Assembly (NCBI GenBank): GCA_007858575.1
Contig: CP042279.1
Coordinates: 5,396,501-5,460,500, forward strand
Length of the DNA stretch: 64,000 nucleotides
Direction: 5' to 3'
Source of the DNA: Streptomyces sp. WAC08241
GTDB taxonomy: Bacteria > Actinomycetota > Actinomycetes > Streptomycetales > Streptomycetaceae
This document shows, in pieces, positions 18,657-31,856 of the stretch (positions are counted from its first letter, which is position 1; every line of letters begins with the position of its first letter). A program made the position numbers and the translations under genes. The notes beneath the pieces were generated by a model. The model was given only the letters and a program-made list of their open reading frames with translations, did no database searches and was not told the origin of the DNA.

Positions 18657-19954
18657 GTGAGCGAGAGCGACAACAGCGAGCGCGACAAGAGCGAGACCGG
18701 CGTCCTCGAGGTCTCCCGGCGACGGCTGCTCGGCACCGTCGGCGCGGCGGGCGCGGTCGGCCTGATCGCCGGTGCAGCCGGCGGCGCCGGGATCTCGGCG
18801 GCCGTGTCCGGCGAGGGCACCGGCTCCGCGAACGGCGCCGGCGGTGCGGCGGCCCTGACCACCGTCGGCTCGACCGAGGTGATGTTTCACGGGAAACATC
18901 AGGCGGGCATCACCACCCCGCTCCAGGCCCGTGGCCATCTGGTCGCCTTCGACCTCGCCCCCGGAGCCGGACGCAAGGAGGCCATCGCCCTGATGCGCCG
19001 CTGGTCGGCCACGGCGAAGGTGCTGATGGCGGGCGAGGCGCCGGCCCAGGACACCGGGGTCGCGCTCGACGCGGGCCCCTCCTCCCTCACGCTCACCTTC
19101 GGCTTCGGCCGCACCTTCTTCGACCGCACTGGCCTCACCGCCCGGCGCCCCGCCGGGCTGGACCCGCTGCCGGCCTTCTCCTCGGACGCCCTGGATCCCC
19201 GGCGCTCGGAGGGCGATCTGTGGGTGCAGGTCGGTGCCGACGACGCCCTCGTCGCCTTCCACGCGCTGCGGGCCGTGCAGAAGGACGCGGGGACGCGGCC
19301 CGGGTGCGCTGGCAGATGAACGGCTTCAACCGCTCGGCCGGTGCCACCGCGCGGCCGATGACCTCGCGCAACCTCATGGGCCAGGTCGACGGCAGCCGCA
19401 ACCCGAAGCCCTCCGACCCCGACTTCGACCGGCGGATCTTCGTCCCCGCCGGAGCCGCCGGTGCCGAGGAGTGGATGGCCGGCGGTTCCTACGCGGTGGT
19501 GCGCCGGATCCGGATGCTCCTGGACGACTGGGAGAAGCTGCCGCTGGGCGAGCAGGAGAAGGTGATCGGGCGCCGGAAGTCCGACGGGGCTCCGCTCACC
19601 GGCGGCGCCGAGACCGCCGCGCTCGACCTGAACAAGCGGGGCCCCGACGGCGGAACGGTGATCCCCGACAACGCCCACGCCCGGATCTCCGCCCCCGAAC
19701 AGAACGGCGGGCGGCGATGCTGCGCAGGCCGTTCTCCTTCCACGACGGCATCGGTCCGGACGGGACTCCGGACGCCGGTCTCCTCTTCATCTGCTGGCAG
19801 GCGGACCCGCTCCGGCTTCGTCCCGGTGCAGCGCAAGCTCGACCGGGGCGACGCGCTGTCCCCGTTCGTCCGCCACGAGTCGAGCGGCCTCTTCGCGGTG
19901 CCGGGCGGCTCCGCCGAGGGCGAGTACGTGGGCCAGCGCCTTCTGGAGGCGTGA
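18657..19954 (+). CDS. dtpA: Tat-exported Dyp-type heme peroxidase
   Basis: The GTG at 18657, six bases after the CopCD stop, gives a twin-arginine signal peptide (SRRRLLGTVGAAGAVGLIAG). The mature Dyp fold shows FHGKHQAGITTPLQARGHLV, the distal heme motif GQVDGSRNP (GxxDG, catalytic Asp), YAVVRRIRMLLDDWEKL, the heme region (SFHDGIGPDGTPDAGLLFIC) and the end PFVRHESSGLFAVPGG. The S. lividans DtpA peroxidase sits beside the same copper genes and is linked to GlxA-dependent development; that link is family knowledge. Frame changes lie near 19300, 19715 and 19805. A parS-like palindrome lies inside the gene. Confidence 0.92.
18882..18899. promoter_or_regulatory. parS-like ParB-binding site (one mismatch)
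   Basis: ATGTTTCACGGGAAACAT contains GTTTCACGGGAAAC at 18884-18897, one base different from the consensus GTTTCACGTGAAAC. It lies within the peroxidase coding region where the conserved protein motif is VMFHGKHQ. Confidence 0.6.
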
Positions 19955-19980
19955 GACCAGCGCCTCCTGGAGGCGTGGGA
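19933..19980. repeat. 24-bp tandem duplication across the peroxidase stop
   Basis: CCAGCGCCTTCTGGAGGCGT... (19933-19956) is repeated with two differences at 19957-19980. The unit is eight codons. The first copy contains the TGA stop at 19952-19954, where the second copy reads TGG. The 216-base gap to pheA otherwise shows no gene. Confidence 0.65.
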
Positions 19981-20170
19981 CCGCCCGGACGACGACCGCC
20001 GCGAGGCGTCCGGCCGCCGGAGGGTCCGGGCGCCGGGGCGCGGCCGTCGCCGGAGCGGGGCGCGGTCGCCCGACGGGGGACGGAGCACGGCGCCCATGCC
20101 CGGCCGGTGGTGGGCAGCGGTGTCCGGCAGACGGCCGTCGGCGGGCTCCGGGGACCATTAGGGTGACGGT

Positions 20171-21104
20171 ATGTCCGCCACCCGGTACACCTATCTCGGC
20201 CCCGAAGGCACCTTCACCGAAGCGGCGCTGCGCACGCTTCCCGAGGCCGCGACGCGGGAGCTCGTCCCCATGGTCTCGGTCCCGGCCGCCCTCGACGCCG
20301 TACGGAACGGGGAGGCCGCCGCCGCGCTCGTCCCGATCGAGAACTCGGTCGAGGGCGGGGTGACCGCGACCCTGGACGAACTGGCCTCCGGCGAGCCGCT
20401 GATGATCTACCGCGAGGTGCTCCTGCCGATCGCCTTCGCGCTCCTCGTCCGGCCCGGGACCGAACTCTCGGAGATCAAGACGGTCACAGGCCACCCGGTG
20501 GCCCAGCCGCAGGTCCGGAACTGGCTGCGGAAGCACCTGCCCGACGCCGTGTGGGAGTCGGCCGCGTCCAACGCGGACGGGGCCCGGCTGGTGCGCGAGG
20601 GCCGCTTCGACGCCGCCTTCGCGGGGGAGTTCGCGGCGGCGACGTACGGCCTGGAAGCGCTGGTCACCGAGATCCACGACGCGGAGAACGCCGAGACCCG
20701 CTTCGTGCTCGTGGGCCGGTTGCCCGGCCCGCGGCCCCGACGGGCGCGGACAAGACCTCGGTGGTGCTGTGGCTGGGTGACGATCATCCGGGTGCCCTCC
20801 TCGAACTGCTCCAGGAATTCGCGGTGCGCGGGGTGAACCTGATGCTGATTCAGTCCCGTCCCACGGGAGCGGGGATCGGGAACTACTGCTTCGCCGTGGA
20901 CGCCGAGGGCCATATCTCGGACCGGCGGGTGGGGAGGCGCTGATGGGGCTCAAGCGGATCTGCCCCAAGGTGCGCTTCCTCGGCTCGTACCCGCGGGCGG
21001 GCGTCGCGGTCGAGGACGTGCGGGCGCTGCGGCGCGGCACCTCGGACGGGGAGTTCATGGCGGCCTCCGACTGGTTGGCGAGGGCCCAGGACGGTCGGGC
21101 CTGA
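20171..21104 (+). CDS. pheA: Prephenate dehydratase
   Basis: Converts prephenate to phenylpyruvate in phenylalanine synthesis. The ATG at 20171 begins MSATRYTYLGPEGTFTEAAL. The catalytic domain shows ALVPIENSVEGGVTATLDEL, TVTGHPVAQPQVRNWL and the key DAENAETRFVLVGR (Thr-Arg-Phe active-site motif). An ACT regulatory domain follows (KTSVVLWLGDDHPGALLELL, GVNLMLIQSRPTG), with ESRP-like phenylalanine-binding residues read as QSRP. The end is GVAVEDVRALRRGTSDGEFM... at 21104. Frame changes near 20735 and 20930. The enzyme is free-standing, without a chorismate mutase domain. Confidence 0.92.
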
Positions 21105-21590
21105 TCCGAGAATGGCGGATCGCCCTCCGGAGCGTGCGCGGTCGTCCACAGGTACGAACCACTAGTCCTACCTGCATACTTTTGGTTACCCACAGAGGTT
21201 ATCCACAGGTATTCCGTACGACCTGGGGACAAGTCGACACCGCACTCCGGCAAGGTCGACAAATCGCCCTAGTCGCACCCCTTCGCCGAGGGCTCCATCC
21301 ACAGCGCTCCACCCGCACCCCCGTCAGCATCGCCCGAAAGACCCACTCTTCGGAGTGAGTGATTCCCACCCGAATGAGCGTCTCGATGCTGTTTGATCAC
21401 GGATTTCCCAGGCGCCGGGCGAGAAAAGCCTGCGACTCTTTCCATAGTCCACAGAACTTCCACACAGCCTGTGGATAACTAAATGCACACTCCTCGCCTC
21501 CGGCATTTCCGAGAGTGGCAATTCGGGCGAAACGGCACACGCCCCCTTATCCGGTGGGGTCGCGCCGACACGCACCGGTAGCCTGGTGGG
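21105..21590. other. pheA-serS intergenic region with clustered DnaA boxes
   Basis: A 486-base, relatively AT-rich gap. It contains DnaA-box-like 9-mers TCGTCCACA (21142-21150), TTACCCACA (21186-21194), TTATCCACA (21199-21207), TAGTCCACA (21445-21453) and, on the minus strand, TTATCCACA (21470-21478). Weaker matches occur near 21295. The serS promoter must lie in its right part. No ORF has a credible start or family features. Confidence 0.6.
21142..21478. promoter_or_regulatory. DnaA-box cluster
   Basis: Five 9-mers within 340 bases match TTNTCCACA exactly or with one mismatch; two (21199-21207 plus strand, 21470-21478 minus strand) are perfect TTATCCACA. This density is far above expectation in such GC-rich DNA. 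Clusters of DnaA boxes outside oriC that titrate DnaA are known in Streptomyces. Confidence 0.65.
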
Positions 21591-23680
<2,090 letters not shown>

Positions 23681-23724
23681 ACCGGCCCGGGTCTTCGGAG
23701 AGGTTCCGAGGCCGGGAAAGCTCA

Positions 23725-23772
23725 GGGCTTTCAAGGATCGGGGCTTTCAAGAATCGGTGCTTTCAAGAAAGG
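23725..23772. repeat. 16-bp tandem repeat, three copies
   Basis: GGGCTTTCAAGRATCG is repeated at 23725-23740, 23741-23756 and, degenerate, 23757-23772, between the HAD gene stop and the convergent terminator. Confidence 0.7.
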
Positions 23773-23824
23773 AGGGCGGCCCGCGCGGACCGTGGTCCGC
23801 GCGCTCGAAGCGGCCGCCCCTCCC
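23772..23824. terminator. Nested stem-loop terminator between convergent genes
   Basis: Inner perfect arms CGCGCGGACC/GGTCCGCGCG (23782-23803) lie within outer arms GGGCGGCC/GGCCGCCC and GGAGG/CCTCC. The structure lies between the convergent HAD and rhomboid-like genes and probably ends both transcripts. Confidence 0.75.
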
Positions 23825-23853
23825 TCGGGAGATCCCCCGTGTCCCCCGTACGC

Positions 23854-24543
23854 CTAGTGTGCGCCGGGTCGCCGTTCGTGTGCGACCGGTTTTCCGCGCG
23901 TCAGCGGGTAGCAGGCGAGGCCGACGGCCAGGGCGATCGTGTGCCCCAGATCGGTGTACGTGCGGTCGGTGACGAGCGGGACGACGAAGAACGCGACCAC
24001 GCCCGCCAGATAGAGCCAGCGCCAGGGGCGGGCGAGCCGGTAGGTGAGGACGCCCGCCGAGGCGGCGAGCCCGTAACTGACCCCGATGTCGACGACATGG
24101 GCCATGCTGCGCGGCACGTCGTGGAGGCGGATGGCCGCCAGGACCACCTGCTGGCTGACGAGCGTCGCCGTGACGTGCGCGGCGGCGACGGTGAAGAGCC
24201 ACTTCGCGGTGCCGAGCCAGCGCTCCACGGGCGCGTGCAGGAGCTCGAAGAGCGCCGCGTACAGCACGATGCCGGCCGGGTCCTCGATCCAGAACGCGCT
24301 GCCGAACAGGGCCCGCACCGGATGGTGCGCGAGCTGGTGCAGGTTACTGCTGTTGCGGTGGAGGAAGTAGTTCTCCACGCCGGGCGGGGCGAGCGCGATG
24401 ACGAGGCTGGTGAGCGCGATGACCGCCAGCCACACGTGCGTGCCGGGTGACGAACGCACCCACGACCTGATCGGCCGGGACGGTTCGCCACCCGGAGGGG
24501 TTCTGCTCGGCACCTCGTCGTTCGGCGCCCTTTCGCTCGGCAC
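23854..24543 (-). CDS. Rhomboid-like membrane protein
   Basis: An intact protein of 229 residues. A charged N-terminus (PSERAPNDEVPSRTPPGG) precedes about six helices (VWLAVIALTSLVIALAP, AGIVLYAALFELLHAPVERW, LFTVAAAHVTATLVSQQVVL, GVSYGLAASAGVLTYRLA, LYLAGVVAFFVVPLVTD, GHTIALAVGLACYPL). The layout resembles rhomboid peptidases: a possible catalytic Ser in GVSYG and His in LGHTIALAVG, though the classical GxSG is not exact. Protease activity is therefore uncertain. It follows lpdA in the same orientation, 65 bases apart. Confidence 0.75.
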   Translation of the reverse strand: MPSERAPNDEVPSRTPPGGEPSRPIRSWVRSSPGTHVWLAVIALTSLVIALAPPGVENYFLHRNSSNLHQLAHHPVRALFGSAFWIEDPAGIVLYAALFELLHAPVERWLGTAKWLFTVAAAHVTATLVSQQVVLAAIRLHDVPRSMAHVVDIGVSYGLAASAGVLTYRLARPWRWLYLAGVVAFFVVPLVTDRTYTDLGHTIALAVGLACYPLTRGKPVAHERRPGAH

Positions 24544-24608
24544 CTTTCAGTGCCTACCACCCGGACCTGTGCGATTCCCGGAGAAACCTCCAGGTCTCGG
24601 AGGGAATC

Positions 24609-26011
<1,403 letters not shown>

Positions 26012-26134
26012 GACTGACTCCCGAGGGTGATGAGGGTGTGCGGTCCGCGTACGGCCCCACAGTAGTCCCGTGTCCTTGGGGCAGTGAGTTGTAGGATGAC
26101 TGGGCAACCGGGCAAATGGAGAGGTGGGAACGGC

Positions 26135-26814
26135 ATGGCACTCAGGGCGGCGGGGCGGACCTCGCTGGTGGACTCCGCGGTGGAACAGCTCCGCGGTCAG
26201 CTCGCGGGCGGGGAGTGGTCGGTCGGCGACCGCATTCCCACCGAGCACGAGCTCGCGCAGCAGCTCGGGTGGGCCGCAACACCGTCCGCGAGGCCGTCCG
26301 GGTCCTCGTCCACGCCGGGCTCCTGGAGTCCCGCCAGGGCAACGGCACCTTCGTCCGGTCCACGGCGGACCCGGCGGCCGTCCTGCACGGGGTACGGCAC
26401 GCGGGCGCGGCCGACGTGCTCGAACTCCGGGTCGCCCTGGAGGCCGAGGCGGCCCGGCTCGCCGCCGCCCGGCGCGACACCCACGACCTGCTGCGGCTGC
26501 GGGCCGCCCTGACCACCCTGCGGGAGGAGGGCGACCGGGACGCCGACGCGGACCTCGCCTTCCACCTGGCGGTCGTCGGCGCGACCCACAACGCGGCCTT
26601 CGTGGAGGTCTACCGCTTCTTCTCCGCCCAGGTCCACGAGGTCCTGGTGGAGGCCCTCGGCGACCGGGAGATGCCGCCGGTCGACATCGACGCCCACGAG
26701 GCCCTGGTGGCCGCCGTCGAGGCGGGCGATCCGGAGGCGGCGGAACGACAGGCCCGCGAGCTGCTGCGGGTGCCGATGGAGACGGTGACGGCGCTGACGG
26801 AGCGGACCCGATGA
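26135..26814 (+). CDS. GntR/FadR-family transcriptional regulator
   Basis: The N-terminal winged helix ([47 protein letters not shown]) is followed by an all-helical FCD ligand-binding domain ([53 protein letters not shown]). The FCD metal-site histidines are in [11 protein letters not shown] and DAHEAL. Between QLG and RNTV the text shows a GGG where GGGG restores the family sequence GVGRNT, a clear single-base loss at about 26270. The adjoining MFS gene starts 67 bases downstream and is the likely target. Ligand unknown. Confidence 0.9.
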
Positions 26815-26881
26815 GCGCCGGAGCACGTACGTCCGGTACGGGGGCACATCAGTCAGGTACGGGGCGGACACGTCGACGCCC

Positions 26882-28209
26882 GTGACCACACCCGGCTCCA
26901 CACCTGTGCCCGTCTCCGTGCCTGGCTCCGCGCCCGTGTCCGGCTCCGCGCCGGACCCCGCGCCCGTGCTGGTCGACGCCGAGGCCGGGGTGCGGTCCTC
27001 GGCGGCCGGGGCGGCGGCGGCCCGGCGGGCCCTCCTCGCGCATCCGGCGCTGCTCCTCGTGGGGATCGTGCTGGCCTCGCTCAACATGCGGGCGGCCCTG
27101 GCGAGCGTGGCGCCCCTGGTCGGCGAGATATCCGCTGCCTTCGGGCTCTCCGCGACGGCCAGTTCGCTCGTCACCTCGGTGCCGGTGCTCTTCCTCGGCC
27201 TGGGCGCGGCGGTGGCACCGTGGCTGGGGCGCCGGTTCGGTGCCGAGCGCGTGCTGTTCGCGGCGCTCCTCCTGCTCGGCGTCGGCGTCCTCGCGCGCGT
27301 CCTGCCGTCCGTGTACGCGCTGTACGGCGGCGGGATTCTCGTCGGAACGGCGATCGCCCTGCTCAACGTGCTCATGCCGGGACTGATCAAACGTGACTTC
27401 CCGGACCGGGCCGCGGCGATGACCTCGGTCTACACGGGGGCGATGATCGCGGGCGCCACGGTAGCCGCTGCGGCGGCCGTCCCCCTGGAGAAGGCCCTGG
27501 GCGGCGGCTGGGAGGCCTCCCTCGGCTTCTGGTCGCTGCTCGCCGCGGTGGCGGCGCTCGCCTGGCTGCCCCAGGTCCTGATCGCCCGGGGCCGTACGGG
27601 ACACGCCGTACGGGCCGTCCCGGCCGGTGGCGCCCGCCCGGTGAACGTCCGGCGCTCGGCGCTCGCCTGGCAGGTCACCCTCTTCATGGGCCTGCAGTCG
27701 CTCTGGACCTACGTGCTGATCGCCTGGATGCCGACGATCTTCGTCGACCACGGGATGGACCGCTCCACCGCCGGTGTGGTCTTCGCCTTCAACAACCTGG
27801 TGCAGGTGGCGGGCGCCTTCGTGGTGCCGCTCCTCGCCGGCCGGATGCGGAGCCAGCGACCGCTGGTCGTGCTCGTCACCACGCTGGTCGCGGCCGGTTA
27901 CGCCGGGCTGATGGTGGCGCCGGTGGAGGGCGCCTGGCTCTGGTCGGCGCTCCTCGGCGTCGGTCAGGGCGGTGCGGTCGGGCTCGCCCTGACCCTGATC
28001 GTGCTGCGCTCCGGGGACGCGGTGACCGCGGCCGGGCTCTCGGGAATGGCCCAGACGGTCGGCTATCTGCTCGCCGCCGTCGGCCCGTTGGCGGCCGGCG
28101 CCCTCCACGAGGCCACCGGTTCCTGGACCGCGCCGATCTGCGTGGTCCTCGGCGTCTGCGCGACGGCCCTGGCCGTGGGCTCCTCGCCGCCCGGAACCGC
28201 ACGGTCTGA
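26882..28209 (+). CDS. MFS transporter, CynX/NimT-like
   Basis: A 12-helix major facilitator of about 440 residues. The GTG start gives a Pro/Val-rich cytoplasmic N-terminus, then LLLVGIVLASLNMRAALASV (helix 1, with the NMR-A-SV motif typical of the cyanate/nitroimidazole subgroup). The MFS loop GRRFGAERVLFAALLLLG follows, then later helices including VTLFMGLQSLWTYVLIAWMP and GVGQGGAVGLALTLIVLR. A lost base near 28183 hides the end; the shifted frame gives LLAARNRTV and a stop at 28209. It probably exports or imports a small organic anion and may be regulated by the GntR protein upstream. Confidence 0.88.
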
Positions 28210-28334
28210 GGCCCCGGGCGGGCGTGGCGGGGAGCTGAGGAACCGACCGGAGGGGCGGGGCGGCTCCGGAGGGCCTCCCGGCTCCGGGGGCGACGACCCT
28301 CGGAGCCGTACCGCTTCCGGGTCCCTCTCCGGGC

Positions 28335-29053
28335 CTACTCCTCGCCAGCCAGGGTCAGTCGGCGGAGCTTCTGGCCGGCGAACCAGGTCGCCGCGACCGT
28401 GACCGCCACCAGGAGGACCACCGCCGTGGGGAGTCCGACCTCGGAGGTGACCAGGCCGTCGCCGGTGACCTTCTCCGCGAGGGCGAGCGCCCACTGCTGG
28501 ACGCTCAGGGTGCGGGCGCCCGAGATCAGGGAGCCGAAGAGGGTCTCCCACACCAGGGCGTAGACCAGGCCGATCACCACGGCGTGCCGGCTGACCGTGC
28601 CGAGCAGCAGGAACAGGGCGCTGTAGGCGATGGAGGCCACGAGCGCCGCCACCGTGTAGGCGACGGCCACCTGCTGGCCGTTGCCGTTGAGGACGAACCC
28701 GGCGATCAGCGTCGGCACCGCCGAGAAGACCATCGTCACTGCGATCGCCACGATCAGCTTCGTGAAGATGATCGTGGGCCGCTTCACCGGCTTGGACAGC
28801 AGATAGACGATCGAGCCGTCGTCGATCTCGGGGCCGATCGCGCCCGTGCCGGCGATCACGCCGATCAGCGGCACCATCGTGGCCAGGGCGAAGCCGCCGA
28901 GGACGTCGGCCGCGACCTGGTCGTCCGCGCCGTTGAACATGCGGACCGCCGCCGCGATGACCAGCAGCAGGGCGGGCAGCAGGAAGAGGATCAGGGCCCT
29001 GCGGCGGCCGAGGAGGCCCGGTAGGTGAGCCGGGCGACTGTGGGGTTGTACAT
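28335..29053 (-). CDS. ABC transporter permease (ABC-2 type)
   Basis: The last gene of a four-gene ABC operon. The ATG at 29053 gives MYNPTVARLTYRA, then after a frame change near 28995 a first helix (ILFLLPALLLVIAAAV) and a loop MFNGADDQVAADVLGG. Five more helices follow (ALATMVPLIGVIAGTGAIGP, LIVAIAVTMVFSAVPTLIAG, VAALVASIAYSALFLLLG). The motif EIDDGSIVYLLSKPVKRP after helix 2 is the conserved ABC-2 cytoplasmic segment. It ends TLAGEE at 28335. It pairs with the ATPase whose stop lies 14 bases upstream. Substrate unknown. Confidence 0.85.
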
Positions 29054-29067
29054 CGGTCGGGCTCCTT

Positions 29068-29976
29068 TCAGGCCGCTACGAGGTACGAGAAGACCGATTC
29101 GAGGGACTCGTCCGAGGGCGAGACCGTCAGCAGACGGATCCCCGCTCGCGCGCGACCCTGGGCAGCAGTTCCGTGAACCGCCCGAAGTCGACCGCCTGGA
29201 CGCGCAGTCCGCCGTCCGCGTGGTCGACCTCGATGCCGGCCGTGGACGGGTCGGCGATCAGCGCGGCCGCGAGGGCCCGGTCGTCGCTGGAGCGGACGAG
29301 GTAGCGGTGCGGCCGGTCCGTCATCAGGCGGCGGATCTTGCGGAAGTCGCCGGAGGCCGCGTGCCGTCCGGCCACGATCACCTCGATGTGGGAGGCGAGC
29401 TGCTCGACCTCCTCCAGGATGTGCGAGGAGAACAGGACCGTGCGGCCGTCCGCGCCCATCCGCCGCAGCAGGTCCATCAACTGCATGCGCTGGCGCGGGT
29501 CCATGCCGTTGAACGGCTCGTCGAGCAGGAGCACGGACGGGTCGTGGACGAGGGCCGAGGCCATCTTCACGCGCTGCCGCATGCCCTTGCTGTACGTGGA
29601 GACCTTGCGGTCCTGCGCGTACTCCATCTCGACCGTGGCCAGGGCCCGCTGGGCCTCCTTGGCGCCGAGGCCCTGGAGTTCGGCGTTGGCCAGGACGAAC
29701 TCGCGGCCGGTGAGGAAGTCGTACATCGCCTCCCGCTCGGGCACGACGCCGATGTCGCGGTAGACCGACTCGTTTCCCCAGATCGTCCGCCCGTCGAGGG
29801 TGACGGTGCCGGTGGAGGGTCGAGGAAGCCCCCATCATGTTGATCAGGGTGGACTTCCCGGCGCCGTTGGGGCCGAGGAGGCCCGTGACGCCGGGGCCCA
29901 CCGCCATCGTGACGTCGTTGACGGCCACGACGTTTCCGAACCAGCGGGAGGCGTGGTCGATGTGGAGCGTGGTCAC
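29068..29976 (-). CDS. ABC transporter ATP-binding protein
   Basis: The GTG at 29976 overlaps the upstream permease stop by four bases. Walker A is GLLGPNGAGKSTLINMMG, the signature is STYSKGMRQRVKMASALV, Walker B is SVLLLDEPFNGMDPRQRMQL and the switch His is in VLFSSHILEEVE. The C-terminal accessory domain (VEVDHADGGLRVQAVDFGRF) is typical of ABC-2 exporter ATPases of about 300 residues. Frame changes lie near 29820, between 29760 and 29830, and near 29140; it ends ESVFSYLVAA. Confidence 0.9.
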   Translation of the reverse strand: MTTLHIDHASRWFGNVVAVNDVTMAVGPGVTGLLGPNGAGKSTLINMMGASSTLHRHRHPRRADDLGKRVGLPRHRRRARAGGDVRLPHRPRVRPGQRRTPGPRRQGGPAGPGHGRDGVRAGPQGLHVQQGHAAAREDGLGPRPRPVRAPARRAVQRHGPAPAHAVDGPAAADGRGRPHGPVLLAHPGGGRAARLPHRGDRGRTARGLRRLPQDPPPDDGPAAPLPRPLQRRPGPRGRADRRPVHGRHRGRPRGRRTARPGGRLRAVHGTAAQGRARAGIRLLTVSPSDESLESVFSYLVAA

Positions 29977-30883
29977 AGCCCGACCTTTCGGTAGCGGCGC
30001 ATCAGGATGCCGTACGAGCCGGCGATCAGCGCGAGGACGACCAGGAGGTAGACCACGCCGACTCCGGCGCCCGGGCCTCCGAGCTCGGGGAACATGGGCG
30101 GTGCGCCCAGGAAGGCGGTCTGCACGCCGTCGATGAGGGTGATGGGCGAGAACAGGCCGAGCCATTCGATGGCGCCCTGGTTCTCCGTGGCGTAGGCGAT
30201 GCCCATGAGCGTCGAGACCGCGCCGTACGAGATGGTCAGGACGGCGATGACGGCGGCGACGCCGAAGCCGCGGCGCGGGGTGAGGGCCGCCATGACGAGG
30301 CCGATCCCGCCGAAGAGCAGCGAGAGCAGCGCCACGGAGACGAGCCCCTGGCCGAACATCTTGGTCTGCTCGGCGAAGTCCATCTTGGCGAGCATCGAGC
30401 CGATCCACATGATCAGGAGCGGGACGGCCGTGAGGATGAAGAGGGCCGACGCCATCGCGCCGTACTTGGCGAGGACGTAGTCCGCGCGCTCGATCGGGCG
30501 GGAGAAGTACAGCGGCACGGTCCTGAACCGCAGGTCGCGGGAGACGGACTGGGGTGCCTGGGAGGCCAGGTAGATGCCGATGACGACCTGGAGGAAGATC
30601 GCGTACTGCGTGTACTCGATCGAGAGCCTGGACTGCTTGGTGGCGACCGCGACGGCGACGATGATCAGCGCCGGGACGCACATCACGCCGGCGAGCAGCA
30701 TCGGCAGCACCTTGGACTTGGCGCTGCGGCCCAGTCCGTACGCGCCGCGCAGGGACTGTGAGAAGAGCGACCTGCGCGCGTACGCCCGGCCGAGGCGCGG
30801 GCCGTCGTAGGACCGGTACCCGATGTTGTGGATCCGGGTCGTGTCGGGAGCGGCCTGGGAGGGCTGGGGATCTGGGTGCTCAT
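29973..30883 (-). CDS. ABC transporter permease (ABC-2 type)
   Basis: The ATG at 30883 overlaps the preceding ATPase stop (ATGA). After a frame change near 30855 it reads DTTRIHNIGYRSYDGPRLGR, then six helices (LAGVMCVPALIIVAVAVAT, YAIFLQVVIGIYLASQAPQS, GAMASALFILTAVPLLIMWI, LVSVALLSLLFGGIGLVMAA). The conserved RFRTVPLYFSRPIERADYVL segment follows helix 2. The end RRYRKVGL is at 29973. It belongs with the ATPase at 30880. Confidence 0.88.
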
Positions 30884-31856
30884 CGGGCCGGCACCTCCTC
30901 GTGCGGCGTGGACGCCTCGGCGGCCTCCGGGCGGAAGACCTCGGCGATGTGGTGGCGGCGCTGCTCCATGCGGACCAGGCCGAGGCCGAGACCGGCGACG
31001 GTGTCGCGCACGAGGTCGTACGTCTCCTCCCCCGCGGCCTCCAGGAGCAGGATGTGGCCGGCGCCGGCAGGCCCTCCTCCACGCCCGGGTGGAGGGTGAC
31101 GCCGGCGGCGGTGAGGGCCGTGCGGAGGGCCGCCGTGCCGTCGGGGTGCTCGTCGGAGTCGGTGACCTCGACCGCGAGGGTCGTGGTGGTCCGCGTGAAG
31201 TCGCTGGTGGAGCTGGAGCGCAGGAGGCGTCCGCCGTCGATGACGACGACGTGGTCGCAGGTGCGCTCCAGCTCGCCGAGGAGGTGGGAGGTGACGAGGA
31301 CGGAGATGCCGAAGTCGGTCCAGACCCGGCGGATCAGTCCGAGCATCTCGTCCCGGCCGACCGGGTCGAGGCCGTTGGTCGGCTCGTCGAGGAGGACCAG
31401 CTTCGGGTCGTGGACCAGCGCCTGGGCGAGCTTCACCCGCTGCTTCATGCCGGTCGAGTACCCGCCGATGGGGCGGTAGCGCTCCTCGTACAGGCCGACG
31501 TGGCGCAGGGTGTCGGCCGTCCGCTCGCGGGCGGCGGTCGGGGCAGCCCGGACATGCGCGCCATGTGGACGACGAACTCGGTGGCCGAGACGTCCGGGGG
31601 AGGCAGTCGTGCTCGGGCATGTATCCCACGCGCTCGCGGATCTGGGCGCCGGAGGTGCGGACGTCGAGGCCCAGGACCTCCGCGCGGCCCTCCGTGGCGG
31701 GGGAGAGTCCGAGCAGGATCTTGATCATCGTGGACTTGCCGGCTCCGTTGGCACCCACCAGTCCGGTCACGCCGGGCCCGATGTCCAGGGAGAGCCGGTC
31801 GAGAGCGGTCACCCGGGGAACCGCTTGCTGAGGCTTTCGGTCGCGATCACAGTCAC
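30880..31856 (-). CDS. ABC transporter ATP-binding protein, first gene of operon
   Basis: The GTG at 31856 begins VTVIATESLSKRFP. Walker A is GLVGANGAGKSTMIKILLG, followed by GYMPEHDCLP, signature GGYSTGMKQRVKLAQAL, Walker B KLVLLDEPTNGLDPVGRDEM and the switch His in VTSHLLGELERT. The C-terminal part (AGAGHILLLEAAGEETYDLV, HIAEVFRPE) is the accessory domain. At least three frame changes (near 31815, 31600, 31065). It heads the operon ATPase-permease-ATPase-permease, with start/stop overlaps at the first two junctions, so all four are co-expressed. Confidence 0.88.

Noticed and set aside
21105-21590. oriC
   Set aside because: The Streptomyces origin lies between dnaA and dnaN and has many more boxes. 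Neither gene is here, so this is at most a satellite DnaA-binding region.
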